Positions 20,181 through 29,992 of a stretch of DNA of 64,000 nucleotides are shown here, piece by piece. The DNA is from Bacteroidota bacterium (GTDB taxonomy: Bacteria > Bacteroidota > Bacteroidia > Chitinophagales > JADIYW01), in assembly GCA_028288625.1 (NCBI GenBank), contig JAQBNI010000150.1:1-64000 (forward strand), read 5' to 3'. A program made the position numbers and the translations under genes. The notes beneath the pieces were generated by a model, which was given only the letters and a program-made list of their open reading frames with translations, had not been told where the DNA came from and did not search any database. Within the stretch, counting starts at the first letter, position 1, and each line of letters begins with the position of its first letter.

Positions 20181-20921
20181 TTATTCTTTTACAGCTTTTT
20201 TTCTAAGCTCAAAATTCTGCCCGAGATAAACCCTACGCACCTGTTCATCTTCACTTAATTCATCTGCAGTGCCTTGCTTGATGATCTTTCCTTCGAATAA
20301 AAGATATGCCCTGTCCGTAATGGAAAGTGTTTCGTGTACATTATGATCGGTGATGAGGATACCGATGTTTTTAAATTTTAGTTTTTCTACAATGTGCTGG
20401 ATGTCTTCCACCGCGATCGGATCTATCCCTGCAAATGGCTCATCCAATAAAATAAATTTCGGGTCGGAAGCCAATGCTCTCGCTATTTCCGTTCTGCGGC
20501 GCTCACCACCCGACAATAATTTTCCCGGTGTCTTGCGCACATGGTTCAATCCAAATTCTTCTATCAGCGTTTCTAACTTATCTCTTTGCTCAGATTTTTT
20601 TAAGGATGTAAATTCCAAAATCGCCCTGATGTTATCTTCCACATTTAATGTTCTGAACACAGAATTTTCCTGAGGTAAATAACCGATGCCGAGTTTTGCG
20701 CGCCTGTACATCGCCATAGAAGAAATGTCCCGGTCGTCCAGGAAAACCTTACCCTGATCAGGTGTTACCAAGCCAACCGTAATATAAAATGAAGTTGTTT
20801 TTCCCGCGCCATTCGGTCCGAGTAAACCTACAATTTCTCCCTGGTTAACCTGGATGGAAACATTGTCGACAACTCTGCGCTTGCTGTACGTTTTGATAAG
20901 GTTTTCTGCCCGTAAGATCAT
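20181..20921 (-). CDS. lptB: LPS export ABC transporter ATP-binding protein
   Basis: Walker [21 protein letters not shown], signature [17 protein letters not shown], Walker [20 protein letters not shown]. Confidence 0.93.
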   Translation of the reverse strand: MILRAENLIKTYSKRRVVDNVSIQVNQGEIVGLLGPNGAGKTTSFYITVGLVTPDQGKVFLDDRDISSMAMYRRAKLGIGYLPQENSVFRTLNVEDNIRAILEFTSLKKSEQRDKLETLIEEFGLNHVRKTPGKLLSGGERRRTEIARALASDPKFILLDEPFAGIDPIAVEDIQHIVEKLKFKNIGILITDHNVHETLSITDRAYLLFEGKIIKQGTADELSEDEQVRRVYLGQNFELRKKAVKE

Positions 20922-22618
20922 TATTGTAAATCTTTCAATTTGAATTCAATTTTTGTCTGGTTGTTCCAGACATTCGGATAAAGCTGGTAACAAATATCAA
21001 ATGATTCTTTTTTCTCCATGATCTTCATATAATTTCCCATTCCAAATCCAACACCGTTTTTGGGATCCTGACCATCTTTTAAAATATTTAATTTGAGATG
21101 ATTGCCGTTTAATATTTTGCTGAAGCCGGTATCATAAACATCCTTCGTTACAAAATTCGGACACATATTTCCGGGACCAAAAGGTGCCATCTGCACTAAA
21201 ATATTATAGAATCTTTCGTTTATATCCGTCAACTCTATTTCTGCATCGATCTCAATTTGCGGAATTAATTGTTCTGCCGTTATACGTTCCGTAACGATCT
21301 TATCAAACTGTTGAGAGAATGCTTCAATCTGGTCGAGTTCGATCGTTAAGCCTGCGGCATATTTATGTCCGCCGAATTGTACGAGATGATCACTGCATGC
21401 ATCAATGGCATCGTGCAAATCAAAACCGGGAACGGAGCGACCTGAACCAACCGCTTTCCCATTTGAAGCTGCAAGAATAATTGTAGGACGATGATATTTT
21501 TCTATTAGTCGTGAAGCAACGATACCGATGACACCTTTATGCCAATGCTCACGGTATAGCACCGTCGTCTTTCTTGCTATCATTACTTCATCGCCATCGA
21601 TCATTGCAAAAGCCTCTTCTGTGATATCTTTATCCAGTGTTTTGCGGTTCGTATTATTCAGCTGTACTTTTTTTGTTTTTTCAATCGCTGTATCATAATC
21701 ATCTTCGATCAATAAAGTCACTGCCTCAGAGCCATGTGCAATTCTGCCGGCTGCATTAATTCGCGGACCAATGATAAAAACAAGATCAGTGATGTCTAAA
21801 ATTCTTGTCAGTTTTAATTCACTCATCAGCGCTTTTATTCCGGCGCGTGGATTTGTATTTATTCTGTCTGTTCCGAATTTTGCAAGTATTCGATTTTCAC
21901 CGGTGATAGGCACAAGATCAGATGCAATACTTACAGCTACAAGATCGAGTTGATCATAAATTTTTTCCGACAGCATATCATGTTTCATGGCATATGCCTG
22001 GATCAGCTTAAAACCAATACCGCAACCGCTAAGTTCTTTGTACGGATATTCACAATCTTTTCTTTTAGGATCCAGAACCGCTGCTGCGCCAGGAAGAATT
22101 TCACCCGGTAAATGGTGATCGCAAATGATGAAATCGATATTTCTTTCTTTTGCGTAATCTACTTTATCATTGGACTTAATGCCACAATCAAGTGCAATGA
22201 TCAGGTTGAAATTATTGTCTTTTGCGAAATCTATACCTTGAAATGATATACCATAACCTTCTGTATATCTATCAGGTATGTAATAGGCAACATCTTTATA
22301 AATTTCTTTAAAAAAAGAATATACAAGAGAAACAGCAGTTGTGCCATCTACATCATAATCGCCATAGATCAGAATACGCTCATTATTGGCAAGGGCATTT
22401 TCAATCCTTAAAATAGCGACATCCATATCCTTCATCAGGAACGGATCGTGCAAGCTGTCAAGGCTAGGACGGAAAAAATTCCGGGCTTCCTCAAAAGTTT
22501 TTACACCCCTCAGTACTAACAATTTACATAGTACACGGTGAATGTTCAATTGCTTTTGTAAGTCATCCACAATGGCTTCATCAGCATCTAAATATTTCCA
22601 GCGTTTCTGAGGTAGCAT
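20921..22618 (-). CDS. recJ: Single-stranded-DNA-specific exonuclease RecJ
   Basis: [66 protein letters not shown]; start trimmed to [10 protein letters not shown]. Confidence 0.95.
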   Translation of the reverse strand: MLPQKRWKYLDADEAIVDDLQKQLNIHRVLCKLLVLRGVKTFEEARNFFRPSLDSLHDPFLMKDMDVAILRIENALANNERILIYGDYDVDGTTAVSLVYSFFKEIYKDVAYYIPDRYTEGYGISFQGIDFAKDNNFNLIIALDCGIKSNDKVDYAKERNIDFIICDHHLPGEILPGAAAVLDPKRKDCEYPYKELSGCGIGFKLIQAYAMKHDMLSEKIYDQLDLVAVSIASDLVPITGENRILAKFGTDRINTNPRAGIKALMSELKLTRILDITDLVFIIGPRINAAGRIAHGSEAVTLLIEDDYDTAIEKTKKVQLNNTNRKTLDKDITEEAFAMIDGDEVMIARKTTVLYREHWHKGVIGIVASRLIEKYHRPTIILAASNGKAVGSGRSVPGFDLHDAIDACSDHLVQFGGHKYAAGLTIELDQIEAFSQQFDKIVTERITAEQLIPQIEIDAEIELTDINERFYNILVQMAPFGPGNMCPNFVTKDVYDTGFSKILNGNHLKLNILKDGQDPKNGVGFGMGNYMKIMEKKESFDICYQLYPNVWNNQTKIEFKLKDLQ

Positions 22619-22764
22619 ATAATTTCCAGGAGTATCAAATTTATTAAATTGTATCGGTAATAAAGAATTTTTACTAAATTGATTAAGGTAAAAGTAATTT
22701 TGATTTAATACATATTGCTTTGTGGAAAAGCGCAACTTCCTAATTTTGCAAAACAACTATCGAC

Positions 22765-23088
22765 ATGACAGAACTAATCAAAAAATTTATTTATACTTCC
22801 ATTGGGGTCGCAACCATCACCAATGAAAAATTTAAAGAACTGGTTGAAGACCTTATCCAGAATAGCCAGTTTACTGAAGAGGAAGGCAAGCGTATTGTAG
22901 ATAGTTTCTTATTCGATGTCAGGCAGCAGGTTGATTCTATCAATGCGAATATCCAAGTAAAAGCAGACGACCTTTTTCAACGATCAGGAATTCCTGCCAT
23001 CCAGGATTTAAAAAATAATATAGAAAATTATATAAGGGATATTAAAGAAAATCCTTCGTTACTTTTGAAACATTCGAGACATAAATGA
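22765..23088 (+). CDS. Phasin-like small helical protein
   Basis: VATITNEKFKELVEDLIQNSQFTEEEGKRIVDSFLFDVRQQVDSI resembles PHA granule-associated-like proteins. Confidence 0.6.
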   Translation: MTELIKKFIYTSIGVATITNEKFKELVEDLIQNSQFTEEEGKRIVDSFLFDVRQQVDSINANIQVKADDLFQRSGIPAIQDLKNNIENYIRDIKENPSLLLKHSRHK

Positions 23089-23096
23089 ATCAACAA

Positions 23097-23128
23097 AAAC
23101 CTATAAGGTTTTGAAAACTTATAGGTTT
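23097..23128. terminator. Bidirectional terminator between convergent genes
   Basis: AAACCTATAAG / CTTATAGGTTT inverted repeat, 11-bp stem. Confidence 0.65.
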
Positions 23129-23143
23129 CTATGTTGAAGATTT

Positions 23144-24682
23144 TTAGAAGATATCAAAGCTTTCATTTCCTTTTCCTTCTTCATCTTTCATGAAATTACC
23201 TTTAGACGGCAACGTTTTATAATTTGAAAATTCCTGCATCTCTTCATACAATCCGCCGGCATCATAAAACCGTCCGAAGTTTTTATTAAACCGCAGGTTA
23301 ACATTTCCTGTAGGTCCGTTTCTATGTTTTGCAATGATGAGTTCTGCTACACCTTTTAGTGAAGCGCCGTCAGCGCCTTCATTCAGATTATAGTATTCAG
23401 GGCGATATAAGAACATCACCATATCTGCATCCTGTTCTATCGATCCTGATTCACGCAAATCCGAAAGCTGCGGTTTTTTTTCTCCGCCGCGTGTTTCAAC
23501 ACTCCGGTTTAATTGCGATAAAGCGATCACCGGAATATTTAATTCTTTTGCCAAACCTTTTAATGATCTTGAAATAGATGAAATTTCCTGTTCGCGGTTC
23601 ATGCCTTTATCTCCTGCTCCGCTCATCAATTGCAAATAATCGATGATCACCATTTTTATTCCATGCGCATTCTGCAAGCGCCGGCATTGTGCGCGCAACT
23701 CATAAATATTTATGGCAGGCTGATCATTGATATATATAGGCGCCTGTGATAATTTTTCCACTTTGTCTCTCAATATCGCATATTCATTATCGCTCATTTT
23801 TCCGTTCGCTACTTTTTGCGCATCGATCTCGCATTCCAATGAGATCAAGCGTTTTGCTAGTTGCACGGCACCCATTTCCAAAGAAAAAATTGCAACCGGC
23901 ATATTAAAATCCACTGCTGCATTGCGCGCTAAATTTAAAACGAATGCGGTCTTTCCCATGGACGGTCGCGCTGCAACGATAATAAGATCTGTAGCCTTCC
24001 AGCCTGCTGTGAGTTTATCCAATTCAAGATAACCGGATGGAACAGAATCTTCGAGTAAGCCATCTTCGCGGTTGATCAATCCATCTATTTGCATAATGGA
24101 TTTCGAGACAAGCTGACCGATACCCTGCGTAGAGTTGCGTAAGTTTTTATCGGTGATCTCATAAATGCGTTTTTCTGCAGTATCTAAAAGATCGAAAACA
24201 TCTGTTGTGTCTTCGTAAGAATCGCGGATAATATCATTTGAAATACGGATCAGTTCGCGCTGAATAAATTTTTGGATGATGATACGCGCGTGAAATTCAA
24301 CGTTTGCAGAAGATGCAATTTTATTGGTTAATTCGCTTAAGTAATATGCGCCGCCAATCTCTTCGAGTTTTGCCTGTTTACGTAATTCTTCAGTTACTGT
24401 TAACAGGTCTATCGGCTGTGATTTTCCGAACAATTCCTGGATGGCGCGAAAGATTGTAGAATGCGCATCAACATAAAAACTTTCAGGTTTTAAAATATCA
24501 GAAACATAGCTGATAGCATCTTTTTCTATTAAAATTGCACCTAAAACCGCTTCCTCTAATTCACGTGCCTGCGGGGGTATTTTTCCGTATAATAAATTAG
24601 AAATATCTTCAGTCTTATTACGTGTAAACCGCGTAGTACGTTTGTTCGTCGTATTATCTTCCATAGCTCTACGAAAATACAA
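23144..24682 (-). CDS. dnaB: Replicative DNA helicase
   Basis: RELEEAVLGAILIE, IIVAARPSMGKTAFVLNLARNAA, VIIDYLQLMSG, ALSQLNRSVETRGG..LSDLRESGSIEQDADMVMFLYRPEYY. Confidence 0.96.
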   Translation of the reverse strand: MYFRRAMEDNTTNKRTTRFTRNKTEDISNLLYGKIPPQARELEEAVLGAILIEKDAISYVSDILKPESFYVDAHSTIFRAIQELFGKSQPIDLLTVTEELRKQAKLEEIGGAYYLSELTNKIASSANVEFHARIIIQKFIQRELIRISNDIIRDSYEDTTDVFDLLDTAEKRIYEITDKNLRNSTQGIGQLVSKSIMQIDGLINREDGLLEDSVPSGYLELDKLTAGWKATDLIIVAARPSMGKTAFVLNLARNAAVDFNMPVAIFSLEMGAVQLAKRLISLECEIDAQKVANGKMSDNEYAILRDKVEKLSQAPIYINDQPAINIYELRAQCRRLQNAHGIKMVIIDYLQLMSGAGDKGMNREQEISSISRSLKGLAKELNIPVIALSQLNRSVETRGGEKKPQLSDLRESGSIEQDADMVMFLYRPEYYNLNEGADGASLKGVAELIIAKHRNGPTGNVNLRFNKNFGRFYDAGGLYEEMQEFSNYKTLPSKGNFMKDEEGKGNESFDIF

Positions 24683-24924
24683 TTATAACTTTGTTCCGAA
24701 ATTGCTATTAGTCAACTTTAATCTGTTAATAAACTCAAAGCCGTGGAACGTATGGTTTAGTATTTGAGATAGAATTCTTTACTTAATCACCAAATACGAG
24801 TATGTTGAATAATGACTTTTTTGAGTGTACAACTCGATTTTTTTTGTTGAAAAGACTGTGGATGAAGTGTGTATAAAAGGGGGAAATAAATTATAAAAAT
24901 TTACATGCTTAGCAAAGATCAAGA

Positions 24925-26112
24925 TTATCCGAAAGCATTTTCCCCGGTAAGATCCATTCCCGTGATCAGTAAATGGACTTCATGCGTTCCTTCATAAGTA
25001 ATCACGCTTTCCAGGTTCATGGCATGGCGCATAAACGGAAAATCTCCCGTGATTCCCATAGCGCCGCAGATCTGCCTGCAATCGCGCGCAATGCGTAAAG
25101 CAGTTTCTACATTATTGCGTTTCCCCATGGATATTTGTGCCGGCGTTATTTTTCCTTCGTTATTTAATTTTCCTAATTGCATTGCCAGTAATTGGGCTTT
25201 CGTCAATTCCGTAAGCATCTCCGCTAACTTTTTTTGTGTCAACTGGAAACCGGCTAACGGCTTTCCGAATTGTTTACGTTCCTTGCTGTATTCAACGGCA
25301 TGATGAAGACAATCCATCGCTGCGCCCATGCTGCCCCAGGCAATGCCGTATCGCGCAGATGATAAGCAGGAAAGCGGCGCTTTCAAGCCTTTTGCGAGCG
25401 GTAGAATGTTTTCTGCAGGAATTTCAACGTCTTCAAAAATAAGCTCGCCGGTAATGGATGCGCGTAAGCTCCATTTGCCTTTTATTTCAGGGGCTGAGAA
25501 GCCTTTCATGCCACGCTCTACAATACACCCGATAATATGTCCGTCTTCATTTTTTGCCCAAACAACGGCAATATCCGACAACGGAGAATTAGTGATCCAC
25601 ATTTTTGCTCCGTTGAGTATATATTTATCTCCGGATTTTTTGATGCGCGTTTCCATTCCCGACGGATCGCTGCCGTGATTCGGTTCCGTTAATCCGAAAC
25701 ATCCGATAAATTCACCCTTTGCTAATTTCGGTAAGAATTTATTTTTTTGTTCTTCACTTCCGAACTTCCAGATCGGGTACATCACCAATGAGCTTTGCAC
25801 GCTTGCGCAGCTTCTTACACCGGAATCTCCGCGTTCGAGTTCCTGCATGATCAAGCCATAAGAAATCAGATCAAGTCCACCGCCGCCATATTTTGTTGGT
25901 ATATACGGACCTAAAGCACCGATCTCTCCCAATTCTTTTACAAGATGTTTTGGAAATTTATTATGCTCTGCACAATCTTCTATAATTGGAATCACCGCAG
26001 TGTTTACCCAGCTTCTTATACTTTCCCGGATCAGCTTTTGCTCTTCAGTCAATTGTTCATCCAAATTCAAATAATCAAATCCACGGTATGATGCAGCATA
26101 TCTGTTTTGCAT
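24925..26112 (-). CDS. Acyl-CoA dehydrogenase (glutaryl-CoA dehydrogenase-like)
   Basis: GCFGLTEPNHGSDPSGMETR, KMWITNSPLSDIAVVWAK, ARYGIAWGSMGAAMDCLHHAVEYSKERKQFGKPLAGFQLTQKKLAEM, YEGTHEVHLLITG. Confidence 0.93.
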   Translation of the reverse strand: MQNRYAASYRGFDYLNLDEQLTEEQKLIRESIRSWVNTAVIPIIEDCAEHNKFPKHLVKELGEIGALGPYIPTKYGGGGLDLISYGLIMQELERGDSGVRSCASVQSSLVMYPIWKFGSEEQKNKFLPKLAKGEFIGCFGLTEPNHGSDPSGMETRIKKSGDKYILNGAKMWITNSPLSDIAVVWAKNEDGHIIGCIVERGMKGFSAPEIKGKWSLRASITGELIFEDVEIPAENILPLAKGLKAPLSCLSSARYGIAWGSMGAAMDCLHHAVEYSKERKQFGKPLAGFQLTQKKLAEMLTELTKAQLLAMQLGKLNNEGKITPAQISMGKRNNVETALRIARDCRQICGAMGITGDFPFMRHAMNLESVITYEGTHEVHLLITGMDLTGENAFG

Positions 26113-26213
26113 AATTCTTTTACTTTACGACATAAATCTATTTAATTTTTATGAGACTATGGCTTTGATAATTTTTAATTAGTTTCGCTACGGTTTTTAT
26201 AGATAATAAAGTG

Positions 26214-26573
26214 ATGCAAAAAAAACTCCGGATAGGTTTGGAAGGTATGGAATTCCATGCGCATCACGGTGTGTATGAAGAAGAGCGTATAAAGGGCGGG
26301 AAATATATTGTAGATGTTTTTGTTTATACGGATGCAATGCAGGCAGAATTATATGATGATCTGAACGGTACAGTTAATTATGAAAAAATTTATAGCACAG
26401 TGGAACAAAGTATGCAGCAGCCTGTAAAACTGATCGAACATTTAGCAAGAAAGATCCTGGATGATTTACGCATTTTTATTTCAAAGGATGATCAAATTCG
26501 GATCAAAGTAAAAAAGCTGTTCCCTCCTCTAAGTGGCAAGGTAGCTGCAGGAGTAGTGGAAATTGAAGATTAA
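26214..26573 (+). CDS. folB: Dihydroneopterin aldolase
   Basis: LEGMEFHAHHGVYEEERIKGGKYIVDVFVYTD, NYEKIYSTVEQ, KLIEHLARKILDDL. Confidence 0.92.
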   Translation: MQKKLRIGLEGMEFHAHHGVYEEERIKGGKYIVDVFVYTDAMQAELYDDLNGTVNYEKIYSTVEQSMQQPVKLIEHLARKILDDLRIFISKDDQIRIKVKKLFPPLSGKVAAGVVEIED

Positions 26574-26622
26574 CTAAAAATATACTGCGAAACAGCACAT
26601 AAACAAGCACTTAGTTTGCATT

Positions 26623-26651
26623 TTGAAAAAAGGAAAATATAACTATATTTG
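26623..26651 (+). promoter_or_regulatory. tRNA-Cys promoter
   Basis: TTG (26623-26625) and exact TATATTTG (26644-26651) just before the tRNA. Confidence 0.5.
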
Positions 26652-26664
26652 CAGTTCACAAAAT

Positions 26665-26738
26665 GGTCGGTTGGCCGAGAGGCTAGGCAGAGCTCTGCAA
26701 AAGCTCGTACGGCGGTTCGAATCCGCCATCGACCTCCA
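26665..26738 (+). tRNA. tRNA-Cys (anticodon GCA), CCA encoded
   Basis: Acceptor GGTCGGT/ATCGACC, anticodon arm GAGCT-CTGCAAA-AGCTC, T arm GGCGG-TTCGAAT-CCGCC, discriminator T then CCA. Confidence 0.93.
26722..26736 (+). repeat. attL core TCCGCCATCGACCTC (within the tRNA 3' end)
   Basis: Exact 15/15 match to 31562-31576. Confidence 0.9.
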
Positions 26739-26751
26739 CCTTTGGTGATAG

Positions 26752-26785
26752 CCCCTTGAATGTCAACATATTCAAGGGGTTTGTT
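26752..26785 (+). terminator. Terminator just inside the left end of the element
   Basis: CCCCTTGAAT-N8-ATTCAAGGGG followed by a T-rich tract. Confidence 0.8.
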
Positions 26786-26860
26786 TTTTACAGCGTATGA
26801 ATTAGCGTAATAATCGGTATCGTATTAATAAAAAAGAGGCATTTCTGCCTCTTATTAGTT

Positions 26861-27052
26861 TCATTCCATTTTGAGTTGTTTCATAATGTGTGAAACGAGA
26901 TATCGCTTGCGATTGCTTAAGCGAAATGATGGCTTAATCGTACCGAAAGCTTCAAGACGTAAAAGTGTGTTTTCACTAATCTGAAGCATCTGCATGACTT
27001 GTTTAGCCGTGAGGATTTTATCCTCTTCCTTTTTCTGTTCCATGAATTCCAT
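26861..27052 (-). CDS. Excisionase/MerR-like HTH protein
   Basis: DKILTAKQVMQMLQISENTLLRLEAFGTIKPSFRLSNRKRYLVSHIMKQL. Confidence 0.8.
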   Translation of the reverse strand: MEFMEQKKEEDKILTAKQVMQMLQISENTLLRLEAFGTIKPSFRLSNRKRYLVSHIMKQLKME

Positions 27053-27308
27053 GTATTGTTATCTCACATTGACTGTGATTATACCTAAACTACGATTTAT
27101 TCCAATACAGTGCAACCTTAATTAAAGGTGCAATACATTTTTATTATTATTCCAACAGCATAGACTTTACTTGTTCCCGAAAATTCATTTTATTAAGCCA
27201 ATAGATAGACCCATTATGTCTTTTTCATTTTGGTGCAATATTTATAAAGTAAGAAACATAACACGGAACCGCCCCCACGTGGTTCTCCTATTTATAAACC
27301 AGAAGTAA

Positions 27309-27899
27309 ATGAGAAATGCTGAATTATTAGACAAATTAAATAGCGGAAAGATGAAGAAATTCTTTAAGCTAAATCAATTGAAAGAGATAACAGGTTTACA
27401 AGACAGAGCCTTAAAATACCGTATGCTGTATGTTAAGAATAAATATATTGACATACCCAGCAGATTGAAAAAATTGGGACGAAGTTGGCAAATACATTAT
27501 TCAATAGTGTACGAGTTCTTTCCTAAGAGAAAAAGAATTGAAACAACCGTATATACATACCCGTGGGCGAACATTGTAAGTTGGAATCCAGAAAACAACT
27601 ACGACGCTGCGTACCACGAAGAATTGATACAACAGATAAAGAAGCAACTGCCGAATAATAAAATCCTTTATGCAATTGAACTGGACAGCCGACAAGTTAA
27701 GCATGTACACTTTATAACGGATGCGCAGAAGGTTGACTTAGATAAAGCTGTGAATGATACGTTAGATTTATTCATGTCACATAAAATCGCAAATAAGGTG
27801 AGAAAAGAATACAAGCTCGAAATAAATAAGATTTACCACAAGTATAATGTGGTGGATTATCTCCGCAAAGCTCCAGTAGCAAGCGGAATCATAAATTAA
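27309..27899 (+). CDS. N-terminal HTH plus possible HUH/Rep-like domain protein
   Basis: KLNQLKEITGLQDRALKYRMLYVKNKYI..LGRSWQIHYSIVYEF (HTH-like); ILYAIELDSRQVKHVHFITDA (HxH) and YNVVDYLRK (YxxK). Confidence 0.5.
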   Translation: MRNAELLDKLNSGKMKKFFKLNQLKEITGLQDRALKYRMLYVKNKYIDIPSRLKKLGRSWQIHYSIVYEFFPKRKRIETTVYTYPWANIVSWNPENNYDAAYHEELIQQIKKQLPNNKILYAIELDSRQVKHVHFITDAQKVDLDKAVNDTLDLFMSHKIANKVRKEYKLEINKIYHKYNVVDYLRKAPVASGIIN

Positions 27900-27906
27900 G
27901 ACAGAT

Positions 27907-28125
27907 ATGAAAAAAGAAATTATTAACCTTGACAACATGCCAATGACGAAAGCGTTGCTGATTGATTACATCATGTTCATGTACGGTGAAGCGTATGATA
28001 TAAGCCATGAGTATTTGGTCATGGAATACCTAATGCTTAAGCGAGAAAATCGTTTGCATGAATTGTTCCAACAGGAATTACTTGACAACACAGGTGCCCT
28101 GGAAGAGGACTTTATTTGGCGGTAA
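27907..28125 (+). CDS. Hypothetical protein in the element
   Basis: ORF 7 bp downstream of the preceding gene, probable operon. Confidence 0.6.
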   Translation: MKKEIINLDNMPMTKALLIDYIMFMYGEAYDISHEYLVMEYLMLKRENRLHELFQQELLDNTGALEEDFIWR

Positions 28126-28180
28126 CATCGTTACGCAACATACATACGAAAACTTGCCTTAGTTTAATGAAACCTTCCAT

Positions 28181-28291
28181 ATGGCGTTTAAATTTTCTGG
28201 GAAAATTACAAGTACCGAAAAGGACGTTATAGCTTCCGTTAATGTTCACAAAAGGTTGGTTGGAATTGCCGAATTCATACAAGAATCATAA
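28181..28291 (+). CDS. Possible 36-aa small ORF
   Basis: MAFKFSGKITSTEKDVIASVNVHKRLVGIAEFIQES; position only. Confidence 0.2.
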   Translation: MAFKFSGKITSTEKDVIASVNVHKRLVGIAEFIQES

Positions 28292-28327
28292 AATAATATC
28301 ATATGCTGATTAAAAATTTCCCATAAA

Positions 28328-28489
28328 ATGACCATAGAAGAAATAGGTGCAAAGATACAATTGAAGCAAGCCCAAATACAGGCTGAGTCTGACCAACATA
28401 GAAAGCAAGTATTATCAAAAGAGTTACATGTATTACAACTGCGTAAGGAGATAGAAACTATAAAGCAGCAGATTAGTAGATTACCATGA
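28328..28489 (+). CDS. Possible 53-aa coiled-coil protein, missing from the supplied ORF track
   Basis: MTIEEIGAKIQLKQAQIQAESDQHRKQVLSKELHVLQLRKEIETIKQQISRLP; heptad-like pattern. Confidence 0.45.
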   Translation: MTIEEIGAKIQLKQAQIQAESDQHRKQVLSKELHVLQLRKEIETIKQQISRLP

Positions 28490-28939
28490 TGTTTTACCTA
28501 CTCCTTTACACGTTGGACACCTTTCTACTTCATCCTTATTTTTTTCATTTTTGGATAGAAGTCGTCCTGTACCTTGGCATACTGTACAATCAAATCGTGA
28601 ATCTACTGGTTGTGAGTCTTCTGGTTGTAAATCTAATGGTGAATCTACATTAATTAGATTGTTAGCAATATTTGACAAACTCTGAAATATTACTATAAAA
28701 AAAATTATTTCGGTAATCGCCATAACAATATTTATTACAGAATAATAATCTTTAAGCTTATCGGGTTTAATGTTTAAAATCTCATCAACGGTCATCAGGG
28801 TGGGATAAGTATCGCTTAAAAACAACTGGGGATTTTCACGCAATAAAGCAAAGATTATGGCAAAGATAATTTGTATAATTAGGACGTTACGAAGAGTCAT
28901 AACTGAATTACCAGCTACTTTAATTCTATTACTATTCAT
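28481..28939 (-). CDS. Membrane protein with C-terminal DnaJ-like CxxCxGxG zinc-finger half
   Basis: Two hydrophobic segments (VLIIQIIFAIIFALL; VINIVMAITEIIFFIVIF) then CTVCQGTGRLLS..VERCPTCKGVG. Confidence 0.75.
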   Translation of the reverse strand: MNSNRIKVAGNSVMTLRNVLIIQIIFAIIFALLRENPQLFLSDTYPTLMTVDEILNIKPDKLKDYYSVINIVMAITEIIFFIVIFQSLSNIANNLINVDSPLDLQPEDSQPVDSRFDCTVCQGTGRLLSKNEKNKDEVERCPTCKGVGKTSW

Positions 28940-28942
28940 AAC

Positions 28943-29620
28943 TTAATAAGTTTGTTTTCCAGTACCCTTGCATGATGGACAAACTTTATATCCATCATAA
29001 CTGTTTACAAAACCTGTTCCATTACACATCTCACATTTCGGATAATTTGCTTGATGTCTTTCAACAGTAGTCGGTGATGCGACACCGCAATAATTACAGA
29101 ATCCATTTACATAATGTCCAAAACCACACGAGACACATTTTTCTCCCGAATATTGGTCTACCTTATCAAGTAATTTATTCACTTCTGCCGTATGCTTCCT
29201 GCCACATTCTGGACTACAAACATAACATTGATAGGGATAGCTACAAGGTTTCCATATGCCTTCAGATGCTTCTTCATAACCATTACCTTTAAATTTACGA
29301 CCACAAATACTACATGTATTTTCTTTTACCTCTTCTGTAACAGTTTTGGAGCTTTCAGTTTGACTATTATTCATTTGGTTATAATCAGAAGTCTTTTCGC
29401 TATTCGGTACAGCGACAGGGATTATAGCTATAATAATAAGTGAAATAAGAAATACAATTACGCTTCCTACTCCTATGCGCAGATAAGACTTTTGGCTTAT
29501 GGAGAGAACAGACGTGTGAACATTATTTCCTTTCTTAAAAGAGCTATGGGCGTTATAACCAGTCATTCCAAATAAGCTAAATGCCATGGATATAAAAACG
29601 ATGCAAATGAAAATAACCAT
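28943..29620 (-). CDS. Membrane protein with zinc ribbons and C-terminal CxxCxGxG repeats
   Basis: Two hydrophobic segments; CSICGRKF.., CVSCGFGHYVNGFCNYCG, CEMCNGTGFVNSYDGYKVCPSCKGTG. Confidence 0.75.
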   Translation of the reverse strand: MVIFICIVFISMAFSLFGMTGYNAHSSFKKGNNVHTSVLSISQKSYLRIGVGSVIVFLISLIIIAIIPVAVPNSEKTSDYNQMNNSQTESSKTVTEEVKENTCSICGRKFKGNGYEEASEGIWKPCSYPYQCYVCSPECGRKHTAEVNKLLDKVDQYSGEKCVSCGFGHYVNGFCNYCGVASPTTVERHQANYPKCEMCNGTGFVNSYDGYKVCPSCKGTGKQTY

Positions 29621-29736
29621 AATAATACATTACTGATAAGCTAATATAATAAATTTCTAAAGTGAAGATAATAAAATCGGAGAAAACTCCGCACGCTGAA
29701 TAAAGATTTCAAGATTCCGATGTGGATTTTTGCTGA

Positions 29737-29988
29737 ATGCAAAGCCAGTTGGACAAGGTTAAGGATGAAGTCACAGAGCGAATTCACAAACTCTTTATGA
29801 CTAAGTTTGGCGGTAATAAATTACAATTTGCCAAAGCCTCTGGGTGCAATGAAAAAACAATCCGATTGTTATTTGATGAGGGGCAGGGTATGACGTTGAA
29901 TTTGTTATTCAAGTTGGCTTTTGCGTTGGATGTAACACCGTCAGAATTATTGGACGGGTTATCACTTAAAACCTCTTCCAAAAAGTAG
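29737..29988 (+). CDS. XRE-family HTH regulator
   Basis: KLQFAKASGCNEKTIRLLFDEGQGMTLNLLFKLAFALDVTPSELLDGL. Confidence 0.85.
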   Translation: MQSQLDKVKDEVTERIHKLFMTKFGGNKLQFAKASGCNEKTIRLLFDEGQGMTLNLLFKLAFALDVTPSELLDGLSLKTSSKK

Positions 29989-29992
29989 TTTT

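Noticed and set aside
25019-25678. Plus-strand ORFs opposite the acyl-CoA dehydrogenase
   Set aside because: Antisense shadow ORFs of a conserved enzyme gene.
28181-28291. 36-aa ORF in the element as a firm gene
   Set aside because: Too short, no motif and no clear ribosome-binding signal; kept only as a low-confidence feature.
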